35,336 bases of DNA from Azospirillaceae bacterium (GCA_031291675.1 JARLIO010000081.1:1-35336); one strand, 5' to 3'. Numbered from the stretch's first letter, positions 1-7,658 are shown. The notes: generated by a model from the sequence alone, not told the origin. Numbers and translations: made by a program.

Positions 1-1
1 G

Positions 2-139
2 GTTCCGGGTCCGACTAACGAACGGGCTCGAACGCACCAAGAATGAACCGACCTCTGTGCCGACGACGCTCAGCCAAAATACACCAAACCCCCGCCCGTT
101 TCATTCTTCGCGGGTCGGAAGCCCCGGTGGGGGACTAAC
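2..139 (-). repeat. Left-edge copy of a two-block repeat
   Basis: Read on the minus strand, block 1 (136 down to 89) and block 2 (63 down to 2) match 35105-35153 and 35185-35246 on the plus strand. Block 2 aligns without gaps at about 49 of 62 positions by eye, and shares GGCACAGAGGTCGGTT. Block 1 shares the CCACCGG, GACCCGC and ATGAAAC motifs. The 25 nt between the blocks (64-88) do not resemble the 31 nt at the other copy. The element runs off the left edge. The gene on the minus strand loses its sense near 139, so this looks like the end of an inserted element. No transposase is visible here. Confidence 0.7.
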
Positions 140-333
140 AACACCTTGCGGATCCTTTGGGGATGTTCAGGCACCAGGAATTTGTCGATGACCCGATAGC
201 GCTCCGGGCCGTCCTGGAAGCGGCGGCGGAGGTCGGCCACGGCCGCGGGCTGTCGATATTGAGCTTGGATCCAGCGGCCGAGGGCCATCTCGAAGCCGTC
301 GGACTGCAGGGGAGCGGTCATAGCCATTGGCAC
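70..333 (-). pseudogene. Truncated gene fragment, possibly the N-terminus of a 2OG-Fe(II) oxygenase-like protein
   Basis: This 87-codon frame lies 44 nt downstream of the PqqD-family gene on the same strand. Residues 1 to about 64 look like real coding sequence. The stretch ERYRVIDKFLVPEHPQRIR (about residues 44-62) resembles the opening of 2OG-Fe(II) oxygenase or prolyl-hydroxylase-like domains (typically Y-x-V-I-D-x-F-L), but this is a weak family guess. From about residue 65 the frame reads through the antisense of the edge repeat and stops soon after. No iron-binding H-x-D is present, so the catalytic core is missing. I read it as the 5' part of a gene cut by the repeat element. The start may be the ATG at 333 or the one four codons on. 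Confidence 0.45.
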
Positions 334-377
334 CAGCCACTGTTAGGGCAAGCGGCATCCCTGAAAAAAATCAGTGG

Positions 378-662
378 TCATGCTTCGACGATCAGCAGAT
401 CTTTGGCCGCGAAGGCGTCCAGCAGGGCTAGCACGTCGATTTGGATGATGGCCGGGTCGCCTTCGTAGCTCTTCGCGAGATCCTGGACCAACTGCGCCAC
501 CGTCACCCTTTGGGCCAATCGCTGCCAGATGTCGGACGCGATAGGATCCAAGCCATAATATTCTGCCAAATTGACGTTCATCGTCACCGTTTCGCCATTG
601 ATCTCAACCGAAAGGACGTCAGGTTTGCATTGTACACGGGACTGTGGCGTGACAAGAGTCAT
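378..662 (-). CDS. PqqD-family (RiPP recognition element-like) protein
   Basis: The 94-aa product has the length and pattern of PqqD-family proteins: an N-terminal beta segment (VLSVEINGETVTMNVN), then a Y-x-L-D-x-I-x-x-x-I-W motif (residues 36-46), then a helix-rich half ending in LLDAFAAKDLLIVEA. In the family, PqqD-like domains bind leader peptides of ribosomally made, modified peptides, or act as B1 proteins of lasso-peptide systems. No pqqABCE genes, lasso cyclase, radical-SAM enzyme or transglutaminase-like B2 protein is in the window, so its partner is unknown. The next gene on this strand is cut by the edge repeat, so part of a cluster may be lost or lie further left. A sigma-70-like promoter is placed at 695-723. 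No strong Shine-Dalgarno sequence precedes the ATG at 662. Confidence 0.75.
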   Translation of the reverse strand: MTLVTPQSRVQCKPDVLSVEINGETVTMNVNLAEYYGLDPIASDIWQRLAQRVTVAQLVQDLAKSYEGDPAIIQIDVLALLDAFAAKDLLIVEA

Positions 663-1089
663 AGAGACACCCGAATGTGCGTGGAGACCGTCGGATAAGA
701 TATCCCCGTTATCGCAAAATCAAGTCATTCCGTAGCATCCAACCGAAATCAAACACCTCTGTGCCAACAATGATGAGATATCTACCCCCCGGGAGTTTAG
801 CCTTGAGGGCGTAGGGAAATCATCGTCATGATCATGCCCAATAAAGGTAATCACGAAACGGGCGCAGCCGGCTACGGTCTCGCCTGAATTTTCGGAGCGT
901 CCCCGTCGCCGAACCTTCACTCCCCCGGAAAAGCTTCGCGTTCCGGTGGAAACCGACGAGGCGGCGAGTAGCGGTGGCAGCATCGGCGCTATTTTGCGCC
1001 ACGCAGTATGCCAGTCCGGATTGCCGGTACATTGTGATCGCCGCGACCAAAACCAAGAACGCGACCGGCGGGAATTCACGACAGGTCCA
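663..1089. other. Gene-poor stretch between the PqqD-family gene and the 418-aa gene
   Basis: Neither strand has a frame with convincing coding character. A promoter candidate sits at 695-723, and a minus-strand copy of GTTGGCACAGAGGT at 755-769. A RiPP precursor would be expected hereabouts if the PqqD-like protein serves a local peptide. The only candidate I see is a minus-strand tail at 720-854 (possible GTG at 854) ending near RCLISVGCYGMT, but it has no ribosome binding site and I do not call it a gene. Confidence 0.4.
695..723 (-). promoter_or_regulatory. Candidate sigma-70 promoter for the PqqD-family gene
   Basis: On the minus strand a TTGATT hexamer (718-723) is followed after exactly 17 nt by TCTTAT (695-700). 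Each matches the consensus at four of six positions. The start codon at 662 is about 33 nt below the -10. A match to the conserved edge-repeat core lies upstream at 755-769. Confidence 0.35.
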
Positions 1090-2346
1090 TCAACCATCAA
1101 AGAACAGGCTGGCCGCCGTCGACGCCGGCGGATAGCCATAGATCAGGCCGGTCAGCAGGATCGTGTCGATGCCTTGCCAATGCAGATCCGGCAGATCCGC
1201 CGGCAAATCGGCAAAACCGACCCCGCGCAGCCGCCCGAACGCGGCAGCAATATCGGCGACGGTAAAGCCGCGGACCAGCGCGTTGGCTTGTGCGATCGCG
1301 AGCCAGGCCGCGTGATCGGCGATCAGGGCATCAAGGTCAAACAGCTCGTCAAGGGCACGATCATCGGCCCACACCAGAAAGCTCTCGACCCCTTCGCGAT
1401 CGACGCCGGTCCGACGGAAGCGGAGCCCGTCCGCCGCCGCCGCCGCGAAGCGGGCGCGATCCCCCGGCCGACAGCTGTAGCTGGCCAGAGGCTTGCGCCG
1501 CCGCAGCACGGCATCAAGGTGGCCATTCGCGCCGAAATCCTCGGCATCCGGCCGCCCATCGACGAACTGCCACCCCCCGACGAAATGCAGGTTTTCCCAG
1601 CGGTGCATCGGCGATCGGAAACGCTGTGCGATCACGGGATAGGTGTAGCGCCACCGCTCGGACGCGCCGCGAACATAGATACGAACCCGTTCAAAGCCAT
1701 CGTCGTGGAGCACCAGGGTCCCGCCCACCGTCAGCGCGCTCTGGCGGCGACAGTAAATACCGTGCTTCGCACGTCCGTTCGCGTCGCGATACTCACCCAG
1801 GGACGGTCCCGGGGCCAGCACCGCATCGTCGATCCGACGTTCGACATCGGGCCCGGTCTCGGGGTCGCCCGCCGATCCGATCGAACCGATCCGGTTGTTG
1901 CGCCGTTGCAGGAACCGGGCAACGTCCTCGGCAAGGCCGCGGTCGCGCCCGTTGACCCAGGCCACGACCACCCCCGCCCCGTCACCGTCGCGCCGCCCAT
2001 CATCCTCGATGATCCGCAAGGGATGCGATCGCATCGCCTCTTTCTCCGCCTCGGCAACCGCGGCATCGCGGTAGTCATCGACCCGGTAGACGACAGGCCG
2101 AAAGCCGGCACGCCGGGCCGGGCGCAGGATCGATGCGACACGCGGCGGCACCGCGACCCGGCCAGCGGCAAAATCTTCGATCCGACGCCGGCCGATCGTG
2201 GCCGGCGGCTGACGGTGAACCGGGTCTTCGGGATCGGTATCCTCGGGTGCCAACAGATTGGCCAGAAGCCGCGCCAGGCGCTCGGGCCAATCCCCGCCGG
2301 CCCCCACCAGGGCCTGGCCGATCTCGATGAATTCCTGTGGCGTCAT
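1090..2346 (-). CDS. Hypothetical protein with an HTH-like N-terminus
   Basis: The function of this 418-aa protein is not recognised. Residues 1-90 (MTPQEFIEIGQALVGAGGDW, then a RRIEDFAAGRVAVPPRVASI segment) resemble a small helix-turn-helix family found in Rhodospirillales, where a similar opening is followed by W-x-x-G-x-x-P-I/V-P-P-G-V-A. The two halves are separated here by a longer acidic/proline loop. The remainder has no signal peptide or transmembrane segment. It contains LTVGGTLVLHDDGFERVRIY (about 204-223), which recalls the GG-x-x-V-x-H-D strand of some methyltransferases, but no SAM-binding glycine loop is evident. Codon use fits the genome (strong G/C third positions). The gene stands alone, with AT-rich sequence upstream. 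A long plus-strand frame (946-2619) is its shadow. Confidence 0.7.
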   Translation of the reverse strand: MTPQEFIEIGQALVGAGGDWPERLARLLANLLAPEDTDPEDPVHRQPPATIGRRRIEDFAAGRVAVPPRVASILRPARRAGFRPVVYRVDDYRDAAVAEAEKEAMRSHPLRIIEDDGRRDGDGAGVVVAWVNGRDRGLAEDVARFLQRRNNRIGSIGSAGDPETGPDVERRIDDAVLAPGPSLGEYRDANGRAKHGIYCRRQSALTVGGTLVLHDDGFERVRIYVRGASERWRYTYPVIAQRFRSPMHRWENLHFVGGWQFVDGRPDAEDFGANGHLDAVLRRRKPLASYSCRPGDRARFAAAAADGLRFRRTGVDREGVESFLVWADDRALDELFDLDALIADHAAWLAIAQANALVRGFTVADIAAAFGRLRGVGFADLPADLPDLHWQGIDTILLTGLIYGYPPASTAASLFFDG

Positions 2347-2738
2347 CGTCGGTCCCCCGGGTCACCCACACAAGGCGGCACCGACGCAAACACGCCGTTC
2401 ATGGGCGGGATGTCCATTTATGTGTTTTTTTTCAATTCAACAAACATTACATGCCATATAGAGGGTGATCATGACGATTTCAATACATTTCTGTGCCGTA
2501 TTTTAAGGTCGCGGCACGCCCCGGCGGTGCCGGATCCGCGGCAAGGGATTCCCGCGGTGTGGCCGTTGTTGGCGTCCCATTTGCGCCCAAGCTTCAGGAT
2601 TCGCCAGTCCTCCCCTTGATAACACAGGCGCATTTTGGCAACGGTTCCTGGCTGTCATTTAAACTTCGTACAGCAGAAACAATAATTTCAAGCCAATCCA
2701 GCATCGTACGCGTGAACTCCTCTTCAAAATATTAGCGG
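2347..2738. other. AT-rich intergenic region upstream of two divergent genes
   Basis: This 392-nt gap is clearly AT-richer than its surroundings between about 2415 and 2480, with a run of eight T and several AT tracts. It separates the 418-aa gene (-) from the beta-barrel gene (+), so it should hold divergent promoters. A possible minus-strand promoter is TTGTTG, 17 nt, TAAATG within that tract. An 80-codon plus-strand frame at 2493-2735 has a poor composition and no family resemblance, so I left it out. Confidence 0.4.
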
Positions 2739-3482
2739 GTGCACAATGTCCTGCCTGATTTCCAAGCGAACGATCGGTCTTGGCCTTTTTCAGCCGGTAT
2801 CGTGACGGCATTACTGGCGGTCACCCCGGCTCAGGCCGAGATGCTGTCCGGTTTCTATATCCGTGGTGACGCCGGTGGATCGGCCAGCGAGTCGATCAGG
2901 GGCGATCTCGCGGACCTGGCCACCGGCAACGGCGGCGGATTTGGCGGTGATCTCGGCACCAGCCCCCTGGTTGGCGTCGGCGCTGGTGTCATCCTGCCCT
3001 ACGATTTCCGCACTGACGTGACGGTCTCGTGGCGCGGCACCTTCGGGGTTTCGCATCAGGAGTCGGATCCGAATTCCGGGCTGTTCCTCGGGGCCAAGAG
3101 CACCAACAGCCATTCGCTGGCCGTCCTGGCCAACCTTTATTACGACATCAATCTGGGTTCGGTGTTCACACCCTATGTCGGCGCGGGCGTCGGCTTTGCC
3201 TACAATAGCCTGGGCGACGTCACCTACACGGCCAATGGCACCACAACCTCGACCGAGGATGGTGACGACAAAGTCTCGCTGGCCTGGGCCGCGATGGCGG
3301 GTGTCGCCTATCAGGCGACATCGGCGATCCAGATCGATCTGGGCTACCGCTACCTCGATGCCGGCGAATTCCGCAGCAGCGGTGTTGTGAAAGACACGCT
3401 GGGAAACACGCTGTCAGCGAGCCCGGTCACCGCCGACCTCCATGCCCATGAGGTTCAGGTCGGCCTGCGCTACACCTTCTGA
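2739..3482 (+). CDS. Outer-membrane beta-barrel protein (Omp25/OmpW-like), signal peptide apparently frameshifted
   Basis: From about residue 34 the product is a classic small beta-barrel: alternating hydrophobic/polar strands with Gly/Ser/Asn-rich turns, the phrase YYDINLGSVFTPYVGAGVGF, and a C-terminal VQVGLRYTF ending in phenylalanine, the BAM recognition signature. It should sit in the outer membrane; the substrate is unknown. The in-frame GTG start (2739) gives an odd N-terminus. The ATG at 2746, one frame over, opens a perfect positively charged signal start (MSCLISKRTIGLGLF) that would join the hydrophobic core SAGIVTALLAVTPAQA if the T run at 2786-2790 had one more T. So the real start is probably 2746 and the sequence carries a one-base deletion, either an error or a mutation. 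The mature protein would begin near EMLSGFY. Confidence 0.8.
   Translation: MHNVLPDFQANDRSWPFSAGIVTALLAVTPAQAEMLSGFYIRGDAGGSASESIRGDLADLATGNGGGFGGDLGTSPLVGVGAGVILPYDFRTDVTVSWRGTFGVSHQESDPNSGLFLGAKSTNSHSLAVLANLYYDINLGSVFTPYVGAGVGFAYNSLGDVTYTANGTTTSTEDGDDKVSLAWAAMAGVAYQATSAIQIDLGYRYLDAGEFRSSGVVKDTLGNTLSASPVTADLHAHEVQVGLRYTF
2786..2790 (+). other. Apparent -1 indel in a T homopolymer
   Basis: Five T residues separate the out-of-frame start of an ideal signal peptide (ATG at 2746) from its hydrophobic core in the beta-barrel frame. Adding one T gives an uninterrupted signal peptide ending in an A-Q-A cleavage site. A homopolymer miscall or phase-variation-like slippage would both look like this. 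Confidence 0.65.
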
Positions 3483-3536
3483 TCGCACGCCGCCGAGCCG
3501 CCGCCAGCGATCCCCTTTCTCGCCCATTTTTTTGGA

Positions 3537-4952
3537 ATGACAACCATGTCCAAGATCAGCAACCCCGCCGACGGCGCCATATCGCGTCGTACGGCCACCA
3601 AGCTTCTCGCCGCGGCCGCGGCCGCGCCATTGTTCGCCGCGCCGGCCATCGTCCGCGCCCAGAGCCGCGTGCCCGACCTGCTGTTGTTCATGATGGGCGA
3701 CGTCCACTCCGGCTATCGCTACATGCCGGGCCTGGTCTCCACCATCAAGCAGGTGCTGGCCCTGAATCCGGGCGCCAACGCCGCGATGCTGTTCAACGGC
3801 GACATGCACGAGGCCGGCAACATCCTCAGTGTCCGCAACAACGCCGCGATCGATTTCGCGCTGATCGACAGTCTGCATGGCTTGATGCCGATCGTCGTCA
3901 ATATCGGCAACCACGATGCCGACATCTTCGATCCCGCGGACTTCGTCACCCGGATGAACAGTCGCGGCGTGACCGTGATTTCCAATATCACCGACCGCCG
4001 CACCGGTCAGCTGTTCGCGCGACCGATGACAACGCTGAAGACCAGTGACGCCACGATCAATCTGATCGGCTTCGGCACCCCGTCGCTGACGTCCTATTCG
4101 GCCACCTATCGCGCCGACTTCAATGTCCCGGACCCGGGCACCTATGCCGCCCAGATGCTGCCCAGCCTGCAGACCAATGGCACGCTGAACATCGCAATGG
4201 CGCATACCGGCTTTCAGTACGACCAGGCGATCATACCGTCCATGACCACGCCCTTCATCCTGCACGGCGCCCATGATCACCTGGTGTTCAGCCAGCAACT
4301 CGGCCGCAACTACCACATCCACACCGGATACTGGTGCTCCAGCGTCACCGTCGCCAGCGTGTTTTTCAGCCGCTTTGGCCCCATCGTCAAGACCACGGTG
4401 CTGCCGATCGATCCCCTGCAGGCCGGCGATCCGACCTTGCAGACCCTGATCACCCAGCAAAAGGCGGCCTATCTGACCAGCCAGGATCTGCAAGTCATCG
4501 GCACCATGCCCCAGGCCCTGGCCCTGGATCAGGCCGTGCTGTTTGCCTGCTCGGCACTCCGCCAGGCCTCGGGCGCCGATGTCGCGTTGCTCAGCCACAC
4601 CACATTCGGCGACGGCTTGCCCAAGGGGCCGGTCACGCCGTTCGATTTCTCGGCCTTCATCCGTTTCGATGGCGCGTTCGTCCAGGCGGTCGTCGACGGC
4701 GCGACACTCGCCCAGGTCCTGACCCGCACCAACCAGTTCGGCGATTTTCCCTATACCCAGCGAACCGGCGACTATCTCTATGCCAGCCCGGTGACGCCGG
4801 TTGCCGGCCAGCAGTACAAGATCATCGTCAACAGCTTCGCCGCCTCTTCGGCTGCCAGCCAACAACTCTATTTCGGCACGACGCAGATCCAGTTCTCGGC
4901 GGTGCCCAATCTGATGCTCAAGGCCGTGGTCCAGGCGGCACTGCCCCAGTGA
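3537..4952 (+). CDS. Tat-exported 5'-nucleotidase-like metallophosphoesterase
   Basis: This 471-aa protein opens with a twin-arginine signal (ISRRTATKLLAAAAAAPLFA, residues 15-34) and an A-x-A-type cut near AIVRAQ. The calcineurin-like metal motifs follow in order: G-D55-x-H57, N-G-D89, G-N125-H126-D127, A-H223 and G-A-H246-D-H248. The C-terminal half (about 300-465) matches the 5'-nucleotidase C-terminal substrate domain, including a D-F-S-A-F-I-R-F-D-G stretch. Family members (UshA, SoxB and relatives) hydrolyse nucleotides or other phosphoesters in the periplasm. At 471 aa it is shorter than UshA (about 550), and the exact substrate is not readable. The ATG at 3537 is used; a second ATG at 3546 is equally possible. 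The stop overlaps the next ATG (TGATG), so it is co-translated with the parvulin. Confidence 0.8.
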   Translation: MTTMSKISNPADGAISRRTATKLLAAAAAAPLFAAPAIVRAQSRVPDLLLFMMGDVHSGYRYMPGLVSTIKQVLALNPGANAAMLFNGDMHEAGNILSVRNNAAIDFALIDSLHGLMPIVVNIGNHDADIFDPADFVTRMNSRGVTVISNITDRRTGQLFARPMTTLKTSDATINLIGFGTPSLTSYSATYRADFNVPDPGTYAAQMLPSLQTNGTLNIAMAHTGFQYDQAIIPSMTTPFILHGAHDHLVFSQQLGRNYHIHTGYWCSSVTVASVFFSRFGPIVKTTVLPIDPLQAGDPTLQTLITQQKAAYLTSQDLQVIGTMPQALALDQAVLFACSALRQASGADVALLSHTTFGDGLPKGPVTPFDFSAFIRFDGAFVQAVVDGATLAQVLTRTNQFGDFPYTQRTGDYLYASPVTPVAGQQYKIIVNSFAASSAASQQLYFGTTQIQFSAVPNLMLKAVVQAALPQ

Positions 4953-5944
4953 TGCGATTGTCCTCGTTGAAACGTCCTGCCGCAGCCGCGGCGATCGTGA
5001 CGGTCCTGGCCGTCATGATCACCGCGGCCCGCGCCCAGAGCCCGACCGGCCCCTTCGCCAACCCCACGGCACGCAAGGCCGATCAGCCGGTGTTGCTGGC
5101 CGAACAGTTGGCGGCGCGCCGCGGTGACATCGTCGTCGCCCGGATCGACGGCCAGCCCATCCTCGTCGCCGATCTGATCCGGGCGTTGCCAACACTGCCA
5201 ATGGATATCCAGTACGCTCCGGCGCCCCAGGCCTTCGCCAGAGCCCTGGACGTCCTGATTGAACGGCATCTGCTGATCACCGCCGCCGTCGCCGCCGGGA
5301 CCCCGGACGATCCCGAAGTCGCGCGGCTCCGCAGTCTCGCCGAACAGCAGATCGTGACCGAGACCTATCTTCAGCGAGAGGTCGCGCGCCGGATCAATTT
5401 CCAGGTGATGCGCGATCGCTATGAGGCGTTCCTGCGTGCCCACCCCTATGCCGAACTGGTCCATGCCCGCCACATCGAAACCGCGACCCGGGAACAGGCC
5501 GAAGCCGCGTTGTCGGCGCTGCGGGCGGGGGCCGATTTCGGGGCTCTGGCCGATCGCGTCTCCATTGATCATGTCCAGCCCCACGGCGATCTGGGCCTGT
5601 TCAGCCGCGACGATGTCGAACCGGCGATCGCCGATGCCGCCTTTGCCCTGGCCCCCGGCCATTACAGTGACGAGCCGGTCAAGGGTCGCACCGGCTATCA
5701 CATTCTTCTGGTCGAAAGCCGCAGGACCAGCCGCCGCATTCCCTTTGAAGAGGGCAGCGGCTCCCTGCCGCTGGACATGGCCCAGGAAGCCGAAACTGAC
5801 GTCCTGACCGAACTGCGCCGCGAGGCCCGGATCGAACGCTTCGCAATCGACGGCACGCCTGAACCGGACCCGCAGTCCCAACCGGCCTTCGTCCCGATCC
5901 CCGCGATCCCCCGCTACGTCGATATCCTGTCGCTGGCGCACTGA
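4952..5944 (+). CDS. Periplasmic parvulin-type peptidyl-prolyl isomerase
   Basis: The start at 4952 overlaps the stop of the metallophosphoesterase gene. The frame stays open upstream, but that part is only its shadow. The 330-aa product has a signal peptide (residues 1-28, ending TAARAQ) and a SurA/PpiC-type N-terminal segment (about 50-130, containing VVARIDGQPI). The parvulin rotamase domain spans about 165-265: a VHARHI strand, then AGADFGALADRVSIDH, HGDLGLFSRDD and GYHILLVE. Such proteins catalyse prolyl isomerisation and chaperone exported proteins, often outer-membrane ones. The domain order (one rotamase domain, proline-rich tail) is closer to PpiC/PrsA-like foldases than to SurA, which has two. 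Its position behind an exported enzyme and a beta-barrel suggests a local folding role (inference). Confidence 0.8.
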   Translation: MRLSSLKRPAAAAAIVTVLAVMITAARAQSPTGPFANPTARKADQPVLLAEQLAARRGDIVVARIDGQPILVADLIRALPTLPMDIQYAPAPQAFARALDVLIERHLLITAAVAAGTPDDPEVARLRSLAEQQIVTETYLQREVARRINFQVMRDRYEAFLRAHPYAELVHARHIETATREQAEAALSALRAGADFGALADRVSIDHVQPHGDLGLFSRDDVEPAIADAAFALAPGHYSDEPVKGRTGYHILLVESRRTSRRIPFEEGSGSLPLDMAQEAETDVLTELRREARIERFAIDGTPEPDPQSQPAFVPIPAIPRYVDILSLAH

Positions 5945-5988
5945 CCGGATCTGGCCGCGCAACGCCGGCCAACGACGGCGGGTCGGGG

Positions 5989-7002
5989 TCAGGACGCGGT
6001 CAGGGCCGTCGCAAACAGCGCCACGCCAAACAGCATCACGAACGCCGGCCCGGCGAAGTCCAGCCCCAGGACGAGCCGGGACCGGCGGTCGCCGCTGCGG
6101 GCCCAGGCCGCCAATTGACGCCGGGCCAGAACCGCCCCGACCCCCAACAGCCCCATCGTCACGGTCATGCCGACCCCGATCGCCACGACCATCATCAACC
6201 CGGCCAGCCACAGACCGTTGGCCATGGCAAACAGCAGAATCAGGATCGCCCCGGTGCACGGCACACACCCCAGCAGGGCACCGATGATGCGATCGCGCCA
6301 CCGGCCCCATGCCCCCGACGCTGTCGCGTCCCCGGCCTCGAAGCCATGATCATGATGATGGCCCGGGTGCCCCGACGAGAGATCGCCTTGAGCAGGCTCG
6401 TGACCATGATGGCGACAGGCAGCGCAGCCCGGCGCCGAACCGGTGCGCCGCCGTTGCCAGGCCTCCCGAAACAGGTAGGCGCCAATGGCGAACACGATGA
6501 CATAGCTGACCAGCTTGACGTCGCGCATATCCTCCAGCGAGGCCGGCAAGGTGTGGTCCATCAGCAGCTTCAGCACCAGCACGATCACGATCGCCGAGAC
6601 GACATGGGCCAGGGAAATGCGCAATCCCAGCATCAGGCCCCGGGTCAGCCGCGCCTCCTGTGACAGGAAATAGGAAATCACCACGGTCTTACCGTGCCCA
6701 GGTCCCGCCGCGTGAAAACAGCCATAGAGGAAGGCGACCAGGACCCCCCACAAGACCGGAACCATCGACGGGCCATGACGCATCGCCACCATGGCACCGG
6801 TCAAAGCCAGCGAGGCCTGACGCTGCACCGAAACAATCATCCGCGACACGAAGGCGAACGGATCGCTCCCTTGAGCCGCGGATGGCGCCGGCTGATAGCG
6901 CGTCGCCGGCTTGTCGCCATCGAACGGGCTCGCCTGTGCCACAACGGCGGCACTGCCGGCGAGCAACAGGATGGCCGCCATCATCATCAGGATCTTGGAC
7001 AT
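5989..7002 (-). CDS. NicO/RcnA-family nickel/cobalt transporter
   Basis: The 337-aa membrane protein has an N-terminal signal-like segment and a periplasmic proline-rich stretch. A transmembrane helix carrying the family signature H-A-A-G-P-G-H-G-K (residues 97-105) follows, then about five further helices. A histidine-rich cytoplasmic loop (around 195-225, HHGHE and HPGHHHDHG) is typical of metal-binding loops in NicO proteins. A second motif, GCVPCTGAILILLFAM, supports the family. Members move Ni2+ or Co2+, mainly as efflux pumps. The start overlaps the end of the DUF1007 gene by 16 nt, a pairing that recurs in alphaproteobacteria, so the two are probably one operon and one system. The metal and direction of transport cannot be read from sequence. 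Confidence 0.85.
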   Translation of the reverse strand: MSKILMMMAAILLLAGSAAVVAQASPFDGDKPATRYQPAPSAAQGSDPFAFVSRMIVSVQRQASLALTGAMVAMRHGPSMVPVLWGVLVAFLYGCFHAAGPGHGKTVVISYFLSQEARLTRGLMLGLRISLAHVVSAIVIVLVLKLLMDHTLPASLEDMRDVKLVSYVIVFAIGAYLFREAWQRRRTGSAPGCAACRHHGHEPAQGDLSSGHPGHHHDHGFEAGDATASGAWGRWRDRIIGALLGCVPCTGAILILLFAMANGLWLAGLMMVVAIGVGMTVTMGLLGVGAVLARRQLAAWARSGDRRSRLVLGLDFAGPAFVMLFGVALFATALTAS

Positions 7003-7658
7003 TGGATCAGGACAGTCTGTGGGTATACAGTTCCAGAATAGATCGGATTCTCGGTGTCCAGGGTTAAATTAATACGACAACCGGGTGGCGCCTGCGTAGT
7101 ATCGATGGCCGCCGCATCGGGAAAGCCGACGTCAACATAATAGGTGTGGTCGAAAAAACCGGCGCGAATCGGCTTCTCCGACGAATCGACAGCGCTGGCA
7201 AGGTCGGCGGTGAACTGAAAAACCAACCTCTCCCCCGACATCGAAGCGGCGAAATTCCGAATCGCCGTTACCTTGACCGGCCCCGCCGCTGTCATAACAT
7301 GGACGAAATAATCATAATTGACGAGATTGTCGAAGCCATCGCGCTGGATCGCGGCAACGGTATCAGCGCTCCAGGGCGCTTTGTCGGTGAGGCCGAGGCT
7401 GTCAAGCATCGTCGCGCTGAACACCTCATCGAAACGCCAGACGAAATCGAACCCGGTCAGCAGCCGCCCGTCAAAGCGCAACACCACATGGTTTTCGAGA
7501 AAAACATGCGGGTGAGCCAGCGCAACACCAGGGGACGATCCGATCAGGACCGCGACCAGCGCAGCCGACGACAGGGCGGAACCCGGGGCCGGTCGCAACA
7601 ACCCGGCAACGACCCGGCGAACGCGATTGTACGGCAACAGGGAAGACAGCGGGACCAT
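6987..7658 (-). CDS. DUF1007 periplasmic protein, partner of the NicO transporter
   Basis: I use the ATG at 7658; the frame is open 67 codons further up, but that extension is arginine-rich and carries no signal. The 223-aa product has a signal peptide ending PGVALA before HPHVFLENHVVLRFDGRLL, the N-terminal hallmark of DUF1007 (COG3683). The mature N-terminal His-Pro-His is a plausible metal ligand. Later parts (FDFVWRFDEVFSATML and a Y-D-Y-F-V-H segment) also fit the family. It is described as a periplasmic component of an uncharacterised transport system. The 16-nt overlap with the NicO gene implies translational coupling; a metal-chaperone role is inference. Confidence 0.8.
   Translation of the reverse strand: MVPLSSLLPYNRVRRVVAGLLRPAPGSALSSAALVAVLIGSSPGVALAHPHVFLENHVVLRFDGRLLTGFDFVWRFDEVFSATMLDSLGLTDKAPWSADTVAAIQRDGFDNLVNYDYFVHVMTAAGPVKVTAIRNFAASMSGERLVFQFTADLASAVDSSEKPIRAGFFDHTYYVDVGFPDAAAIDTTQAPPGCRINLTLDTENPIYSGTVYPQTVLIQCPRS

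Noticed and set aside
755-775. Sigma-54 promoter at TTGGCACAGAGG
   Set aside because: The -24 half (GG) fits, but the -12 position reads TGTT or TCGG with no GC dinucleotide at the required spacing, in all three copies.
378-1089. Complete lasso-peptide cluster
   Set aside because: Only a PqqD-like protein is present; no asparagine-synthetase-like cyclase, B2 protease or transporter.
946-2619. 557-codon plus-strand frame
   Set aside because: It is antisense to the 418-aa gene, is rich in Arg/Pro/His/Gln, and has no recognisable domain.
3414-6310. Long minus-strand frames of about 480 codons opposite the phosphoesterase and parvulin genes
   Set aside because: Low-complexity composition and position exactly opposite well-supported genes mark them as shadows.
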